From the NCBI GenBank assembly GCA_902729315.2, contig LR746279.1, positions 2,694,501 to 2,758,500 of the forward strand: DNA of 64,000 bases, given 5' to 3'. A model generated the notes under the pieces. The model did no database searches. It was not told where the DNA came from and saw nothing but the letters and a program-made list of their open reading frames with translations. How positions within the stretch are numbered: the first letter of the stretch is position 1; each line of letters starts with the position of its first letter. This DNA is from Spirodela intermedia (Eukaryota > Streptophyta > Magnoliopsida > Alismatales > Araceae). This document shows, in pieces, positions 11,370 to 23,608 of the stretch. Position numbers and translations under genes: made by a program.

Positions 11370-11618
11370 AAATAGAAAAAATACACCATTCAGCAGGGTC
11401 ACCTATTCCACCATGGACAGGTCATGCTCTCTACAACATTGTGATTTCTTCTTGCTCTTCTATGGGAGTTTCATGACTCAGCGACAAAAGGACATTCCAA
11501 TTTTCAATGGACCTAACTTTGGCTCAAACGGAACATCTACTAGTGGGGAATGAAGATGGCATTTAAATGGTACGTGGCTACTTGCCCCGTCAATCAAACT
11601 AGAAAGTCGGAAGTGTTG
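11370..11618 (+). pseudogene. Ty3/gypsy integrase N-terminal part (interrupted)
   Basis: The sequence spells GHLFHHGQVMLS, LLWEFHDSATKGHSNF and WWGMKMAFKWYVATCPV, which is the zinc-binding HHCC region of integrase (LLxEFHDS, GGHxG, KxYVxxCxVCQ). It is cut at about 11618 by the nested insertion. The C-terminal part resumes near 21295. Confidence 0.75.
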
Positions 11619-12648
11619 TGTGATAGAACGTAATTGAGGGTCATTGAAATACCTCGAAATCAGTTGATCAAAAACATTTAGTATCCCTAATTTACCTAAT
11701 TAAAATACTAAAACACGTGAGTACTATGGTAAGTTTGAGGTCGATCCACATGGAATGCGAATTAGGCGATAAGTAGTTATTATTCTATTTAATTGATATA
11801 TTTAGACAAGATGAACATGAAGAAGAAGAGGCGATGGTAAATAAGAAGAAAATTTATCATCGAGAAAGGGGGAAATAGAATTCAACGATGCGGACGATGA
11901 TGGAGAGGTGAAACACACTTGGAAGAATTATAATGCAAAATCGAAAACGAGAATCTCTCTATTTCAAACCTACGAATACTTAGGTAATTGGTTACATGTG
12001 GAACATATCAAACCTGGATAAACTTACCTTAGGTCTTTATATGTCACCAAGACCAGGTGGTTTCCTCTTTGAGTAAGTTTTTCTAATGATCTAAGTTGTG
12101 AATCTACACTTGAATCAACCAAAACACATCAAAAATTGATGCGGAATCTCAATGTTATTTCATGCAAGCCAACTAAATGTCGAGGCATTTGAAGTTAGGT
12201 TTTCCGTCCCTAAATGGTGGCTTAAATGTGTAATGGTTTACACGAGGGCATGATATTACACGTGTTGGGCTGATATCTACCTTCTTGTGAGCTGGTTCAT
12301 TCGAGATCATCTGATCTACGACTGTGAGTGAGTGAGAGTTTTTCTATCTTTTTGACTACGATAAAATAGGGTGAGAGTCGGTTTCTTCTCAAGTTAATAT
12401 GAAGTATTGGACTTGGAGATCTTATCGTAGTCATAGGATCTTCTTTAATGTTGAGATCCATTGCACCCTCGATAAGTATCCTTCATATGCCATCAATTGT
12501 GTAGACACACTCTCGACACCTTTCAAACTCTTCATTTGGTGATGCTACATGTCAGTGCCTCGGCTCTTGATTTTGACGCATCATTTTTGGATCAAATCTC
12601 GTCCGTAAAAGCATATATCGATTTTATATGATAATCAATATGTTATCA
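11619..12648 (-). mobile_element. LTR of a minus-strand Tat/Athila-like element
   Basis: On the minus strand the LTR would begin TGATAACATATTG at 12648 and end near 11619. On its internal side (12649-12661) lies CAGCCCCCAACTT, which read in minus orientation is the polypurine tract AAGTTGGGGGCTG placed directly before an LTR. The left end resembles the solo LTR at 7123. The target duplication was not resolved. Confidence 0.65.
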
Positions 12649-14890
12649 CAGCCCCCAACTTGAGTTATTATTATACTCTTAGTAAGAAAATACTTCAAGT
12701 TCCTAGATAGTAATTTAGCATAAATTCATATTGGCATTCACCCCACACATCAACTAACTTGTATATCATTTCTCAATTCTTCATTGGAGAGTTTCACCTG
12801 CTCATGTTAAGACATTCATGAGTCAACGTTCAAGTAGAGTTTAGGTTTGCTCATTTTTTTCAATCTCAACAATTGAGTTGTCTAGTCATCAATTCAACTA
12901 CTCTCATTGCTAGCCAAATATCACCAATGGATTCTAGATTTTGAGTTTAACTTAGATCACTACAACTTATTGTATGCACTCATGTGTTGTGCAGGTAGCT
13001 TTTCCAAAATAAAGTAATACTTGTCCTAATTTCACGTGGAAGCTCCATAGGACAAGGAGGAAAATTCCTCTTTTATTTGCATTTGGGCTTCACTCCACAC
13101 AACAATCCCTCTTTTTTTTGTTTTTTTTGCTAGTAGGTAGCTTTTCTCCAAATATTTGTTGAAAGTTTGAATGTAGATATTCATACTTTGGAGGCTCACA
13201 CTCTGCTAATTTCTATATGAACATAAAAGTATTGAGTGATCTCCCTTCAACTTGTGATCTAAATCATGGGTATTCTCAACTAGAAAATCAAGTAACTTGA
13301 ACTAATTCTATGACAATTACAGAAGTATTTTGAATTGAAAAAATAATTAAATCTACTTACTATAAACTCATGTTCATGAATATCTAAACACTACTTAGCA
13401 TGATCTCTCTTTTTATGACTCATTTAATGAATGTAAATTTATGAGTATGGAGAAATTAAACAATATGACAATCTGAATTATGTTGTTTTGATTGAGTTCT
13501 TCTATAGTGTAGTTATAAGATAAATTGAAAAATGTGTGCACTCATAATATTGTAAGTGCATACTGCAAGAAACTCATCTTCTCACCCCCCAACTTAATTC
13601 GTGCATTGTCCCTAGTGCATGAAAAAGGAAAAAAATAAATTTAGACTGAGAAGGTACAAACTGAGTAATGTAGGAGACTTGGTATTTGTTGTTGTTGTGC
13701 AATTTATACATCACCCTATTGCCATGATCATGTATTGGACCCATCTGTGTATTCCAACTACATTAAAAGAACTACAAAAGAAAATTGACAAGAGGAGAAA
13801 CCATTGAATAAAAAAGTGATTATATTAAAAACTCAAAATTGTAAATGTAGTGACTAAGATGTTGTCAATGGGAGGTTTGAGATGATGGCAGATCCTGCAA
13901 TTGAAGAGAACTATTTGGAGGTTGTTACTCATGCTCCATGTATGGTTTGAGTCTTTGCCTATTCACTTTAAGCTACTTACCTGTCTTAGGATTTACAACT
14001 AACACTGCTCCACAATCAAATAATTTAATAAAAACAAAAGGTCCGTCCCACCATGATTTAAGTTTTCTTAGAAATAATTTCAGGTGTGAGTTATAGAGCC
14101 AAACTTTCTTATTTTCAAATAATTACTTACGATTCAATCACCTATCATGAAAAGTTTTAAGTTTAGCTTTATAAATCAGTAAATTTTCGTAAGCCTCACT
14201 TCATAATTCTTGTAGCTCATGCATTTGTAAAATCCGGTTCTTTCCTACATCGTTTAAAGATAAATTGAGCTTTTCGATAACCCAATAAGTTCTATGTTCA
14301 ATTTTAACGGGTAAGTGACAAGCTTTACTAGAAATCAGCTTATATGGGGACATTCCTATAGGGTTTTTATAAGCTGTTCTATATGCCCATAATATATCAG
14401 GAAGTCCACTTACTCAATCTTTACCATTAGGCCTAACTTTTTTTTATATTATTTTTTTATTTCTCTATTTGTGACCTCAATTTGGCCATTGGCTTGTGAG
14501 TGGTATGGTGTGGTCATCTTGTGCTACACCATATTTCTTAAGTAAGGCCATGAAATGATAATTATTGAAATGTGACCCACTATTATTAATTATGACTCTT
14601 TGACAACCAAAACGTGAAAAGATGCGCTCACAATAAATTTAAAGACTATCTTATGATCATTTGTTCTAGTAGAAATAGCCACTATCCATTTAGAAACCTA
14701 ATCAACAACTATTAAGATGTATTCATGACTATTAGATGAAGTAAATGGTCCCATAAAATCTATTCCTCAAAAATCAAAAATTTCAACCTCAATAATTTGT
14801 TGTAATGAGAATAAAGTTATTATTTTGTTTGTTTCTCTTTCTAATTTGTATGATTATCTTATTACAACCTTGTTGCATGGTAATACAACA
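12649..14890 (-). pseudogene. Minus-strand Tat/Athila-type integrase and 3' region
   Basis: Reading the minus strand from 14810 leftwards gives IDFMGPFTSSNSHEYILIVVD, SKWIVAISTRTNDHK and TTPYHSQANGQIEVTNRE (with stops between them), which is the integrase core of plant Tat/Athila gypsy elements. At about 13915-14010 it gives FDCGAVLVVNPKTGK and VNRQRLKPYM, the integrase C-terminus. Near 13580 the minus strand reads CTAGGGACAATGC and then AAGTTGGGGGGTG, a second typical 3' signature of this lineage. Many stops and frameshifts are present. The upstream gag and RT parts are absent; the piece is truncated where copia sequence starts. Confidence 0.78.
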
Positions 14891-14929
14891 CCCGTTCTTA
14901 AATATGTTATTAATTCATTGATGTAATAT

Positions 14930-16406
14930 AATCATCAGAAGAAGTATATTGGTGAGGCTTATGGTGAAGGTCTATATGTGAAGGATGGAAGAGAATGTGA
15001 AAGGTAAAAGAAGGGATCATTAGGAGACAAGAAGAGTTGGTCTAAGTCATAGACAAATTGGTTAAAAAACTAAATTTATTACAAGTGTAATGAGAAATGA
15101 CACTTGCGGAGAGATTGTCTGAAGAACTAGAGTGATAACGTAGCAGGAGGTGAATTTGATTATGCTAATATTACGAAAGTTGATGACAAAGAAGATGGTG
15201 AAATTTATTCTAACCTTGTTGCAGTTGAGGAGGTGTCGAACACATGTATTCTTAATACCAGTTGCTCTTAGCATGTGTCTTAATACTAACTGATTTGACT
15301 TATACAAGAGTGCCATGGGAGTTGTTTCTATGAGAAATAATATAGCTTGTGAAGTTGTTGACATTGATTCGATGAAGGTTCAAATATTTAATGGGGTGGT
15401 CCGAGAGCTTGGAATATTTGTCATGTTCTAGTATTGTACCAAAATTTGATTTCACTTGGAATATCGGAGGTGAATGAATGTAGCTTCAAATGTGAGAATG
15501 AGATCTTCAAGACTATCAAAGGATTACTTGTTATGATGAAGAGAAGATATTAATGAGTGAATATTTATAAACTTGAGGGGAGTACTACTGTAGGTGAAGC
15601 TTATGTTGCAACACTAGATGATTCTATAATTAATGACACTCTTTTATGACACTTATGATTGGGCCATATGAGTGAGACATATATACAAAACATGTATGAG
15701 GATTGCTATTTGGTGTGAAAACTTACAAATTGAATTTTTACATGTACTATGTCATGGAAAAATAGTGTAGGGTGACATTCAAGGTAGTGAAGTAAGAGAC
15801 AGATAGTGTGCTGGATTATATTTATTTAGATGTGAATGGTTTGATTGATGTGACATTGATAGGTCGTGCTCATGATTTTCTAACCTTTGTTAATTTTTTT
15901 AGGAAAGTCTAGGTATTCTTCTTGAAGGACAAGTCAGAAGTATTTACGAAGTTTAAGATTTAGTGTGCGAAGGTGGAGAACCAAATGAAGAGAAAGATCA
16001 AAATCTTACAAACTGACAATGGTACATAAGTTAAAAATTCTAAATTTGATCAATTTTATGATGAGGATGATATTTAATGTCATTATACGATGAAAAATAC
16101 TCCGCAATATAACAATGTTGCTAAGTAAATGAATTGCATGACTTCAAGTGATAGAAAAAAATGTAGTACATTGAAGGATGAAATATTTTCATAATATATC
16201 TTGATGATCATGATCCATATGTTATGAATTTGCATTTGAAATTAGTAAGAATCATAAAGTTAGATGTGAAGAGGTTGAAATTATATAAAAATTATTGGAA
16301 GCTAAACATTCTTAGTATGAGAAATCTTGAGTAGTTGACCATTTGTCTTATATATAGATATCGAAAAAAAATTAAATCATCATATGGTAGAATGTAAGAG
16401 CCAACT

Positions 16407-16456
<50 letters not shown>

Positions 16457-19270
16457 GATTTCCTACTTGTCCCATAGAGACTTTCTATATGTGAGACTAG
16501 GACAAGATATGGGGATTTCCCCCTTGTCTCGTGGAGGCTTTCCACATGTGAGATTTAGATATGAAAAAGAAGCTACATGGAAAAAGCTACCTGCCTATGA
16601 TGTTTATAATAATAATAATAAAAAAAGACAAATAGAATACGCTACTTAGGTGCACGAATCTAGAAGAGAAGGCTGAAGATAGTTTGAAAACTTGAGTAAA
16701 CTTTTGATCATTTAATTAGTGATTTCTAAAAATGAAAGATGTTGAAATTCATGCATTGAAGAGAATGAAAGTTAAGATGAATATTTTTTGAAATAGTTCA
16801 TTTGAATATGGAAACATTTTTTATTTTTGATCTTATAGGAAACTATTTCGAATCACATGAATATCTAAATATTTATTTGAATACCATCTCTAGTGGAAAA
16901 ATGAGAAAATAAATGATTAATGTAAAAGAATTAATAAACAGCTTTAACTTTGTAAGTCTTTTACTTATTGCTAGGGACTAGCAAAATTCAAAGTTGGGGG
17001 TATTTGTTAAAACTAGATTTTTGTGTTTTAAGTAGTTTTATTATTTTATTTTATTTTGTTAACTTGTAGAATAAATATGCACTCGACAACTTACCTGGAG
17101 GGTGCTGCGGTCGAGCAGGTAGACCCATACTAGGGGAGCCACGAGCTGAGCTCAAGTGGCGAAGGACTCACTCTGCACATGTTTACAAGTGAATGTTGAC
17201 TTATCCAAGAAGTTTTAAGTGGAAGCTTTGAGTATGGCGACTTATTTGATGAATGGATCATCAAATTCTACTCTTGATAAGAAGGTTGCTGAAGAGTTAT
17301 GAATTGTGAATCTTGTTAACTAATTTGAATTTACATATATTTGGATGTCTAGGATATGTCCTTACTTCTACTGATGAGAGATCGAAGTTAGATTTAAAGT
17401 CAAGAAAATGTTTCTTCTTAGGCAATAACACTAACATGAAGAGATATCAATTTTATGATTCATATACAAAAAATATTATTTTCAACTAGAATGCGATATT
17501 TAATGAAGATTATAAGTTGAAGTTTTTTTCTACATAACACATGGTTTAGGAATCTTATGATACTCATGTTGAGGACAAAATAAGGTTGGAGGTGAAAACT
17601 GTGCAAAGTACTCCTAGTTCCATTATGAGTGAAGAACAAGTTATAGAATTACTATATGTTCTTGATTGTATTACTCTTAGATGAAGCAGCTGTGAAGTAA
17701 GGCTTCCTACTCATCTTGATGATTATATTGTCTTTGTATGATTTATAAGAGATGACGAGTCTACAACTTTTCAGAAGATAATTAGTTGTATTGAAAATGA
17801 GAATTGACTACAAGTGATATTTGAGAAGTGAGTATTGGTGGATCTTTTTGCATGGAAGTGAGCTATTGGGTACAAATAAATATGCAAGAAAAAGTCACCA
17901 ATGATTGATGGTGACCAACCACAATACAAGATAAGGCCTATTACAAAAGACTATACACAGAAGTAGAGAATTAATTATACATAGATCTTTTTACCTATTA
18001 TGAAGCACATTGTCGCACATGAAGATATGGAGCTTGCGCAACTAGATGTGAAGACGACATTCCTTCATGGAGATTTAAAAGAGACTATTTATATGTAATA
18101 GTCGGAGGTTTTCATTATGTAAGGGTCAAAATATCTTATCTGTCGATTGAAGAAGTTTATTTATGATTTGAAGTAGTCATTGAGACAATGGTATAAGAAG
18201 CTTGACTCTTACATGTTGCAGATTGACTATACAAGGTGTAATTTTGATTATTGTATTTATATAAAGACCTGTGGTAATAGTTATCTGATTATTTTAATAC
18301 TCTATATTGATGATATACTTATTGCTTCAAAGAATTCACTTGAGATTGTTAGGTTGAAGTTACTATTGAACAACGAATTTAACATGAAGAATCTTGGTGT
18401 GACAAAAAGATTCTTGGTATGGAGATTTATAGAGATCGAGAGTCAAATCAACTATGATTGACTTAGAAGAGTTATTTCACTAAGGTGGTGAATCTATTTG
18501 ACATGAATAACATTAAAATAATAGGGACTCCTCTAATTAGTCATTTCATATTATCTACTACTTAGTGCTTGACATCTGAGAAAGATATTGCTGAAATGAA
18601 ACAAATTCCTTATATTAGTATGGTTAACTATTTGATGTGTACTATGGTCTAACAAGACTTGATATTGCTCATATAGTTGAGTTTGTGAGCAGATTTATGA
18701 GTAATTTAGGAAATGAGTATTGGAGCGCAGTGAAGTAGATTTTTGATATCTAAAGGGTTCTTTAAATTTTGAATCTATTTTGACCAAAAAATTTATCTTT
18801 TTATTGTTAGCTTTATTGATGTAAATTTTATCAAGGATTGAGATTATCGAAGATCTACGACATGATATAATTTCACTGTGGCTGGCAAACATGTGAGCTA
18901 GAAGTCTACACTTCAAACTACTATCATATTGTCTATGACTAAGGCAGAGTACATGACAGTTATTAAAGTGTCTAAAGAGGCCTTGTGATTGAAAGAGTTG
19001 TTGAGCGAACTTAGGATTCGACATGGTAAAGTTTCTCTACATTGTGATAGCCAAAGTATTATTTGCTTGATAAAAAATCAAGTCTATCATACACAATCGA
19101 AGCATATTGATGTCCAATATCACAAGATTTATGAATTGGTGAATTTTGAAGATATATCTCTAGAGAAGGTTCACATAGAGAAGAATGTCACATACATGTT
19201 GACGAAAGTTGTCACAGTAGAGAAGTTCAAATATTGTTTAAATTTGATTCATGTTGTAAGTACCTTGTAG
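14930..19270 (+). pseudogene. Ty1/copia gag-pol remnant
   Basis: In order: a gag tail with zinc-knuckle-like YKCNEK..HLRRDC (15080-15130); a protease-like CILNTSCS near 15240 where the family has ILDSGCS; integrase LRLGHMSE (15655), DYIYLDVNGL (15810) and NTPQYNNVA (16095); after an interruption, ALSMATYLMNGSS (17225) and HIFGCLGYV (17340). RT follows with ELAQLDVKTTFLHGDLKE (18030) and LYIDDILIASK (18300), then RNase H with VSLHCDSQSIICL (19030) and KHIDVQYHKI (19100). Order and motifs are classic copia (TNT1-like). Stops are frequent; no functional protein is possible. Confidence 0.85.
16150..17210 (+). mobile_element. Insertion inside the copia integrase, with Tat-like 3' end and (AT)n tract
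   Basis: Copia integrase motifs stop near 16140 and resume near 17218, so this block is extra. It contains (AT)n at 16410-16453 and, at 16971-17005, CTAGGGACTAGCAAAATTC followed by AAGTTGGGGG and TGTTAAAAC. That is a polypurine tract followed by an LTR start of the Tat/Athila kind, in plus orientation. The exact borders were not resolved. Confidence 0.5.
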
Positions 19271-21232
19271 AAGGTGGAGAACTTACAACACGGACTAATG
19301 CCAACTCTAGGTGCAGTGGTGATGGCTGCTAAAGTACAGTTTGTTACTAGTGTCAGTCTATCACAGTTGACCTATTCGAGAGACGTGCGATGAGCCTTCT
19401 CCTATCTCAACTATTTGAGAGACATGCGAGAGACCATTGTAAGATCTAAAGGCTAGGAAAAATACCAAGAGGGGAGGTGAATTGGTATTTTAAAAATCTC
19501 ATATTTTCTTCATGGATAGTAAATGTATCAACACATGTGTTAACACAGCTCTGCGTGATTATCTACGTGTAGGATTGCTTTCTCTCTCATCCGGTGGGTT
19601 CTCACTACGAGACATGAACTTTTTATATTAGTTCGCCCCTCACCTGGCTACTTCCAGTCCCGGAGGATCCTTCCTACCGGTATTCCACTATTTCCCTCGG
19701 AAATACAAACTAAAATTAATGGGATCAGCAGCCTAATACCTCAGGTTTGACCTCCGCAGAGATCCAACCCCTTCCGGGCCAAACAGGGCTTAGAGCACCT
19801 CGTGACTCTGCCCAAAATCACTCTCCACTCACTACCCAGTTACCTTAGGGCCTGATGGAGAGCCTCCTTGAAAGATTCAAACTTTATCTTGATCACCAAT
19901 CGTTGATGAAGAAGGATGATGCAGTCTGTTCGCAGTTGAATCACGGCGATGATTCTTGATCGTGAGAGAGATAACTCGTAGTAGATCGAAGTAGGATCGT
20001 TGTTGTTGATCTCCCCAGCTTCTTTTTCTTGTAGGGCGTCGTCCTCCAACGGATTTCCGCATTTTGCTCAAGAGATAAAATCGAAAAGTCAGTTCAAATA
20101 CTAACCGTTTTCCGGAACGCGTGGCAACGACTGACCATTGATAATTCAATATCTTTCTATTGTCTGCTCCGTTCGATTTGACATTTTAATTGGAGATTTA
20201 TCTCTCACAGAAGAACAACTTTATTGTTGACTTTGTCTTCAGATTCGAACGTTAAGATGGTCGTTTTCTCCACGTAAGCAGCTGACGTGTCATCATCCAG
20301 ATTTCCGATTCGAGACTCACAAGAGCTCATTTGATATTTCGAATCATTTTCTTTTTCTTTTAATAATGAACGTTACTAATAAATAATAGCTGCACTTAAA
20401 TGGTTAAATAATCATGGATAGATGAACTAAAAATATAACCATCATTTACCTATTAAATATTTGTTTTCCAACAAATATTTATCCATATATATGTGGCGCT
20501 TCACCTATTCATCAATTCACTTAATCTCAAGGTTAGCCATAATGTCACAAGATAAATAATAGATTTATTTGCATGAAATCTGAGGGATTTATGATAATCT
20601 TGTAAACAATATCAAACATGAATTACATATTTTCTCATATAATTGTAATATCAAAATCTATGTCCAAGGGCATCAACAACCTTCTCACATCTGACCTATT
20701 TGGGGGACATTTAAGGAGTGAAAGGCAGTGACATGGTTGACACCTCATTCTATTTGACATGTTCGAGGGTCGTGCAAAGAGAGAATCAATTGTCATCTCA
20801 CCCCTTTTGACCATTCGGGGGCTGTGTAGGGAGTGAGGGAGTGAGAAACGAGGAAGGTTAAAATCGTCACCTCGAAGATGTGTGGGTTCGCTTGCACATA
20901 GGTTGAGATGTCTACTTTTATAGAGGCAGTTACTTTTTCTTATTTTTTATAAATAGGACATATATTTCTCCTTTTAGAGTATGATGGACGGTGAGATTTC
21001 TCTCTCTTCCTTGATTTCATTCTCTCTCTCTATCAACTCTCTTTTATTTTTTTGGTTTCTCTCATATTCTATTACATGTGAAGTCCTTATAAAAAGAGAT
21101 AAGAGTTCATTACTAACTCTCATGTGGGGGTCATCTCAAGGACATTGAGATGTTGATTAAAGGTATTTAATAAAAGTCTTGTTCTCATCAGAATTCCTAA
21201 TAACATGATGATTTCTCTTCTATTTGTTCTCA
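19271..21232 (+). repeat. Probable copia 3' LTR, split by another insertion
   Basis: After the copia RNase H a polypurine-like GAAGGTGGAGA occurs at about 19270. The sequence at 19380-19437 and 20679-20880 shares a repeated motif (GACCTATT..GAGAGAC / GACCTATTTGGGGGACATT). A TATA-like TTTTTATAAATAGG lies near 20945, and the block ends CA at 21232. I infer one LTR interrupted at 19438-20678. Confidence 0.45.
19438..20678. mobile_element. LTR-like insertion within the copia LTR
   Basis: The 1241-bp block begins TGTAAGATC and ends ATCAACA. Flanks are ACCAT (19433-19437) and ACCTT (20679-20683), a 5-bp target duplication with one mismatch. It contains CCAAGAGGGGAGGTGAATTG, a phrase common at plant LTR starts. 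No coding motif was seen. Confidence 0.45.
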
Positions 21233-21294
21233 TTGGTATCTAGAAATTAAGTTTCTATTGTTATTGTGATCATGTGCTTGCATATTTATTCATA

Positions 21295-21977
21295 CATATT
21301 ACTCGTAGACCGACGACTAGTCAGAGGTGGTCAACTGTGGGCTCGAGACATATCTCTATTGTTTCACTGATGAGTGTCCAAAATAGTGGTATAGGTGACT
21401 TTTGTGGGCAGGGTTCTAGTATAATAGAAACATTAACTGCTCCATACAGACGACCTTGTTTCAAGTGGTCTACAGTCGACACCCACCCATCTTGATCTGC
21501 TTCACAAGCAAACCCACAGTGCTAAGAGAACTGGAGCAAATGTTGTAGGAATGAGATGATATTCTTGCACAATTCAAATATAACTTGGAGCGTGCCCAGG
21601 CTCAAATGAAGAGTTTTGTAAACAATAAATGGTGGGAGCTCGAGTTTGAAGTAGGCTAGTGGGTCTACCTTCACCTGTGGCCCTACTGCCAAACCAAAGT
21701 TGTGTGGCAGCCTTGTGCCAAACTTGCTCCCTGCTTCTACAGCCTGTTCAAGATTCTCTAGTGAATTGGGTCAATGGCGTATTGTCTAGACCTCTCACCT
21801 CATACCAAGTACATATGGTGTTCCTTTGGTTGGGTCATTGATGCTCGTGATCAACTACATGGCCCATAAAGTGCTCCTCTAATGAGACAGACTGTCAACT
21901 GAGGCCACCACATGAGAACCCGCTTACAACATCGTCCAACAGTTTTCTGATTTCAACCTCGAGGACAAAGTGCATAA
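21295..21977 (+). pseudogene. Ty3/gypsy integrase C-terminus and chromodomain-like tail
   Basis: The host element resumes with TDD*SEVVNCGLETYLYCFTDECPK, where the star is a stop (family TDGQSEVVNRxLETYLRCF). Then come TTLFQVVYSRHPP, KYNLERAQAQMKSFVNNKWW and PCAKLAPCFYSLFKIL (GPY/F module), and finally AYNIVQQFSDFNLEDKV, a chromodomain-like tail. The integrase catalytic core between this part and 11618 is missing, so the nested insertion was accompanied by loss of host-element sequence. Confidence 0.8.
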
Positions 21978-21990
21978 ATAGGGGGGGAGT
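21978..21990 (+). other. Polypurine tract of the Ty3/gypsy element
   Basis: ATAGGGGGGGAGT lies immediately before the 3' LTR start TGTTGAGACC at 21993, the expected position of the plus-strand primer. Confidence 0.8.
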
Positions 21991-21992
21991 AT

Positions 21993-22462
21993 TGTTGAGA
22001 CCTTGGCATCCGAAATGGACCCAAGGAGGATGAGGTCTTGAAGAAACCGGCCCAGCCTGGTAGCAAAGCTTGGCAGGCCAAGTGGAGCACAAGGTGATGA
22101 GATACTAGAGCCCGACACCATTGGAAACAATCATACAACATATCATGCAAGGTAGGAGGTGAAGACGAAAAACGGATCCAACGGTGAACTAGTACAATTG
22201 TAGGACCCGACAACAACATATCACATCAAGTCCTGAGTTCCATTGGATGCAGACGACACGAACGGACAAAGGCTGTAAGAGAAAAGAAGCCACCCTCAGA
22301 GGAGGGGAAGAGATTTGTAAGAAACTCCATTAAGAGTTGGAGACTCACCATCTCGTATTGGCGACCCCAAGACCAAGGAAGTATTGATTGCTTAGAGAGT
22401 ATAGCTTCTCAATTGATGGCAACAGAAGGGTATTCGACATTTAAGTTAACAAGTCGTCATCA
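21993..22462 (+). repeat. 3' LTR of the Ty3/gypsy element
   Basis: It begins TGTTGAGACC and ends GTCATCA, and matches the 5' LTR with many substitutions and one deletion of about 95 bp. It is followed by the target duplication AAGTC at 22463-22467. Confidence 0.9.
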
Positions 22463-22467
22463 AAGTC

Positions 22468-23280
22468 CTTCAAGTTGGGTTGTAGAAATAACCTGCCTCT
22501 TTAAAACCTGCCTTCAATTTGGCCTTCAAATTGAGTCCTTAGAATTATATACTTGGTAGAGGAACTAATATAAGTATTAGTCACATCTACATGCTTCTCT
22601 ATTCATCCCTTCAATAGTTAACCCATGAAAGTAGCTAATAAGTTATAATTATTTTTCTAGGGAATCTCTCCTCGTACCAAGATACATCACGTTTCTTCAT
22701 GTCAATCCCCCATGAATAAGTCTTTTTTTTGCTGTTTAAAGCAATTTTTTCTTGATCACTTTTGGATCTTGCAGGTTTGGTAAGGCAAGGCAGTCTACAA
22801 TAATCAAAGATAATAGAGACAAACAACAAACGGTGCAAAAAAATTATGACCTCCTTAACACTTTTATTTTTTGATTTGTAGAAAAATAAGACATCTCATC
22901 ATGTTCCAATGTTCCTTCAAGTTATTTGGTTTCACTATAAGTTCCTATCTTTGTTGAGCGTCTGTGAGTCAGCATCACTTGTTGTCACCAAGTATTGTAG
23001 CTCTCTCTTGTTTGTCATTTAATATTAAAAAATGATGCAGTTCCCCAACTCACGCTTTCTCTTCCAACATCTCATTCTCTTTCTCTCTCCATTATCATCG
23101 ACGTCCTCTCTATTTCTCTCTGATAATTCTCATGTGTGCATGAGAAGAATTATTCATTTTGGATGACTCCACCTATATATGAGTGCTGCGGTGACTGTTG
23201 TTGCTGGTGCGACTGTGGCTCCTGCAGGTTGCGATGGTAATTCATCTTCCTCCTCTTGGAACAGCGGCGAGGCAAAGATG

Positions 23281-23311
<31 letters not shown>

Positions 23312-23560
23312 TGAGAGAGAGAGAGAGAGAGATAAACAGCCTGCGTGTTAAGAATAGTTGGCCAACTTCAGCTATGCCAGCGGCTCAATAATCTCTCCCA
23401 TCAACAGAAGCTTGAAGAACATAGAATGAGAGAGAGAAAGAGAGATGAAGTGTGAAAATTGTGAGAATATGCAAGTAATGACAGAAACCATGGAGGGTGG
23501 AGGGAGAGGGGGAGGAGACTCAGCCACGCATGGATGAATCCAAGATAAAACAAAATTCCA
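22468..23560. other. Intergenic region 3' of the FLX-like gene
   Basis: I see no convincing gene. A (GA)n microsatellite lies at 23287-23332. This stretch should hold the 3' UTR and terminator of the FLX-like gene on the minus strand. Confidence 0.5.
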
Positions 23561-23608
23561 GTGGGTTGAAGTTAAATTCTTCGTTGACAGGGGAGTAAAA
23601 CTCCAAAC

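Larger units (their letters stand above)
5818..22462 (+). mobile_element. Ty3/gypsy chromovirus-type LTR retrotransposon, degenerate, with nested insertions
   Basis: This is a complete outline of an old LTR element. It has a 5' LTR at 5818-6383, a tRNA-iMet-type primer binding site at 6386, and gag and pol remnants in the order gag, CCHC knuckle, protease, reverse transcriptase, RNase H, integrase and chromodomain-like tail. A polypurine tract lies at 21978-21990 and a 3' LTR at 21993-22462. The 5-bp sequence AAGTC flanks both ends (5813-5817 and 22463-22467), marking the original insertion. All coding parts carry stops and frameshifts. The element is interrupted by a solo LTR (7123-8907) and by a nested cluster (about 11619-21295). 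The two LTRs differ at many positions and the 3' LTR lacks about 95 bp, so the insertion is old. Confidence 0.9.

Noticed and set aside
21233-21246. TTGGTATCTAGAA directly after a CA-ended LTR, resembling an initiator-Met primer site
   Set aside because: It would make the preceding block a 5' LTR, but host integrase sequence resumes about 60 bp later and no internal copia region follows. It is more likely chance or a small remnant of a tandem copy.
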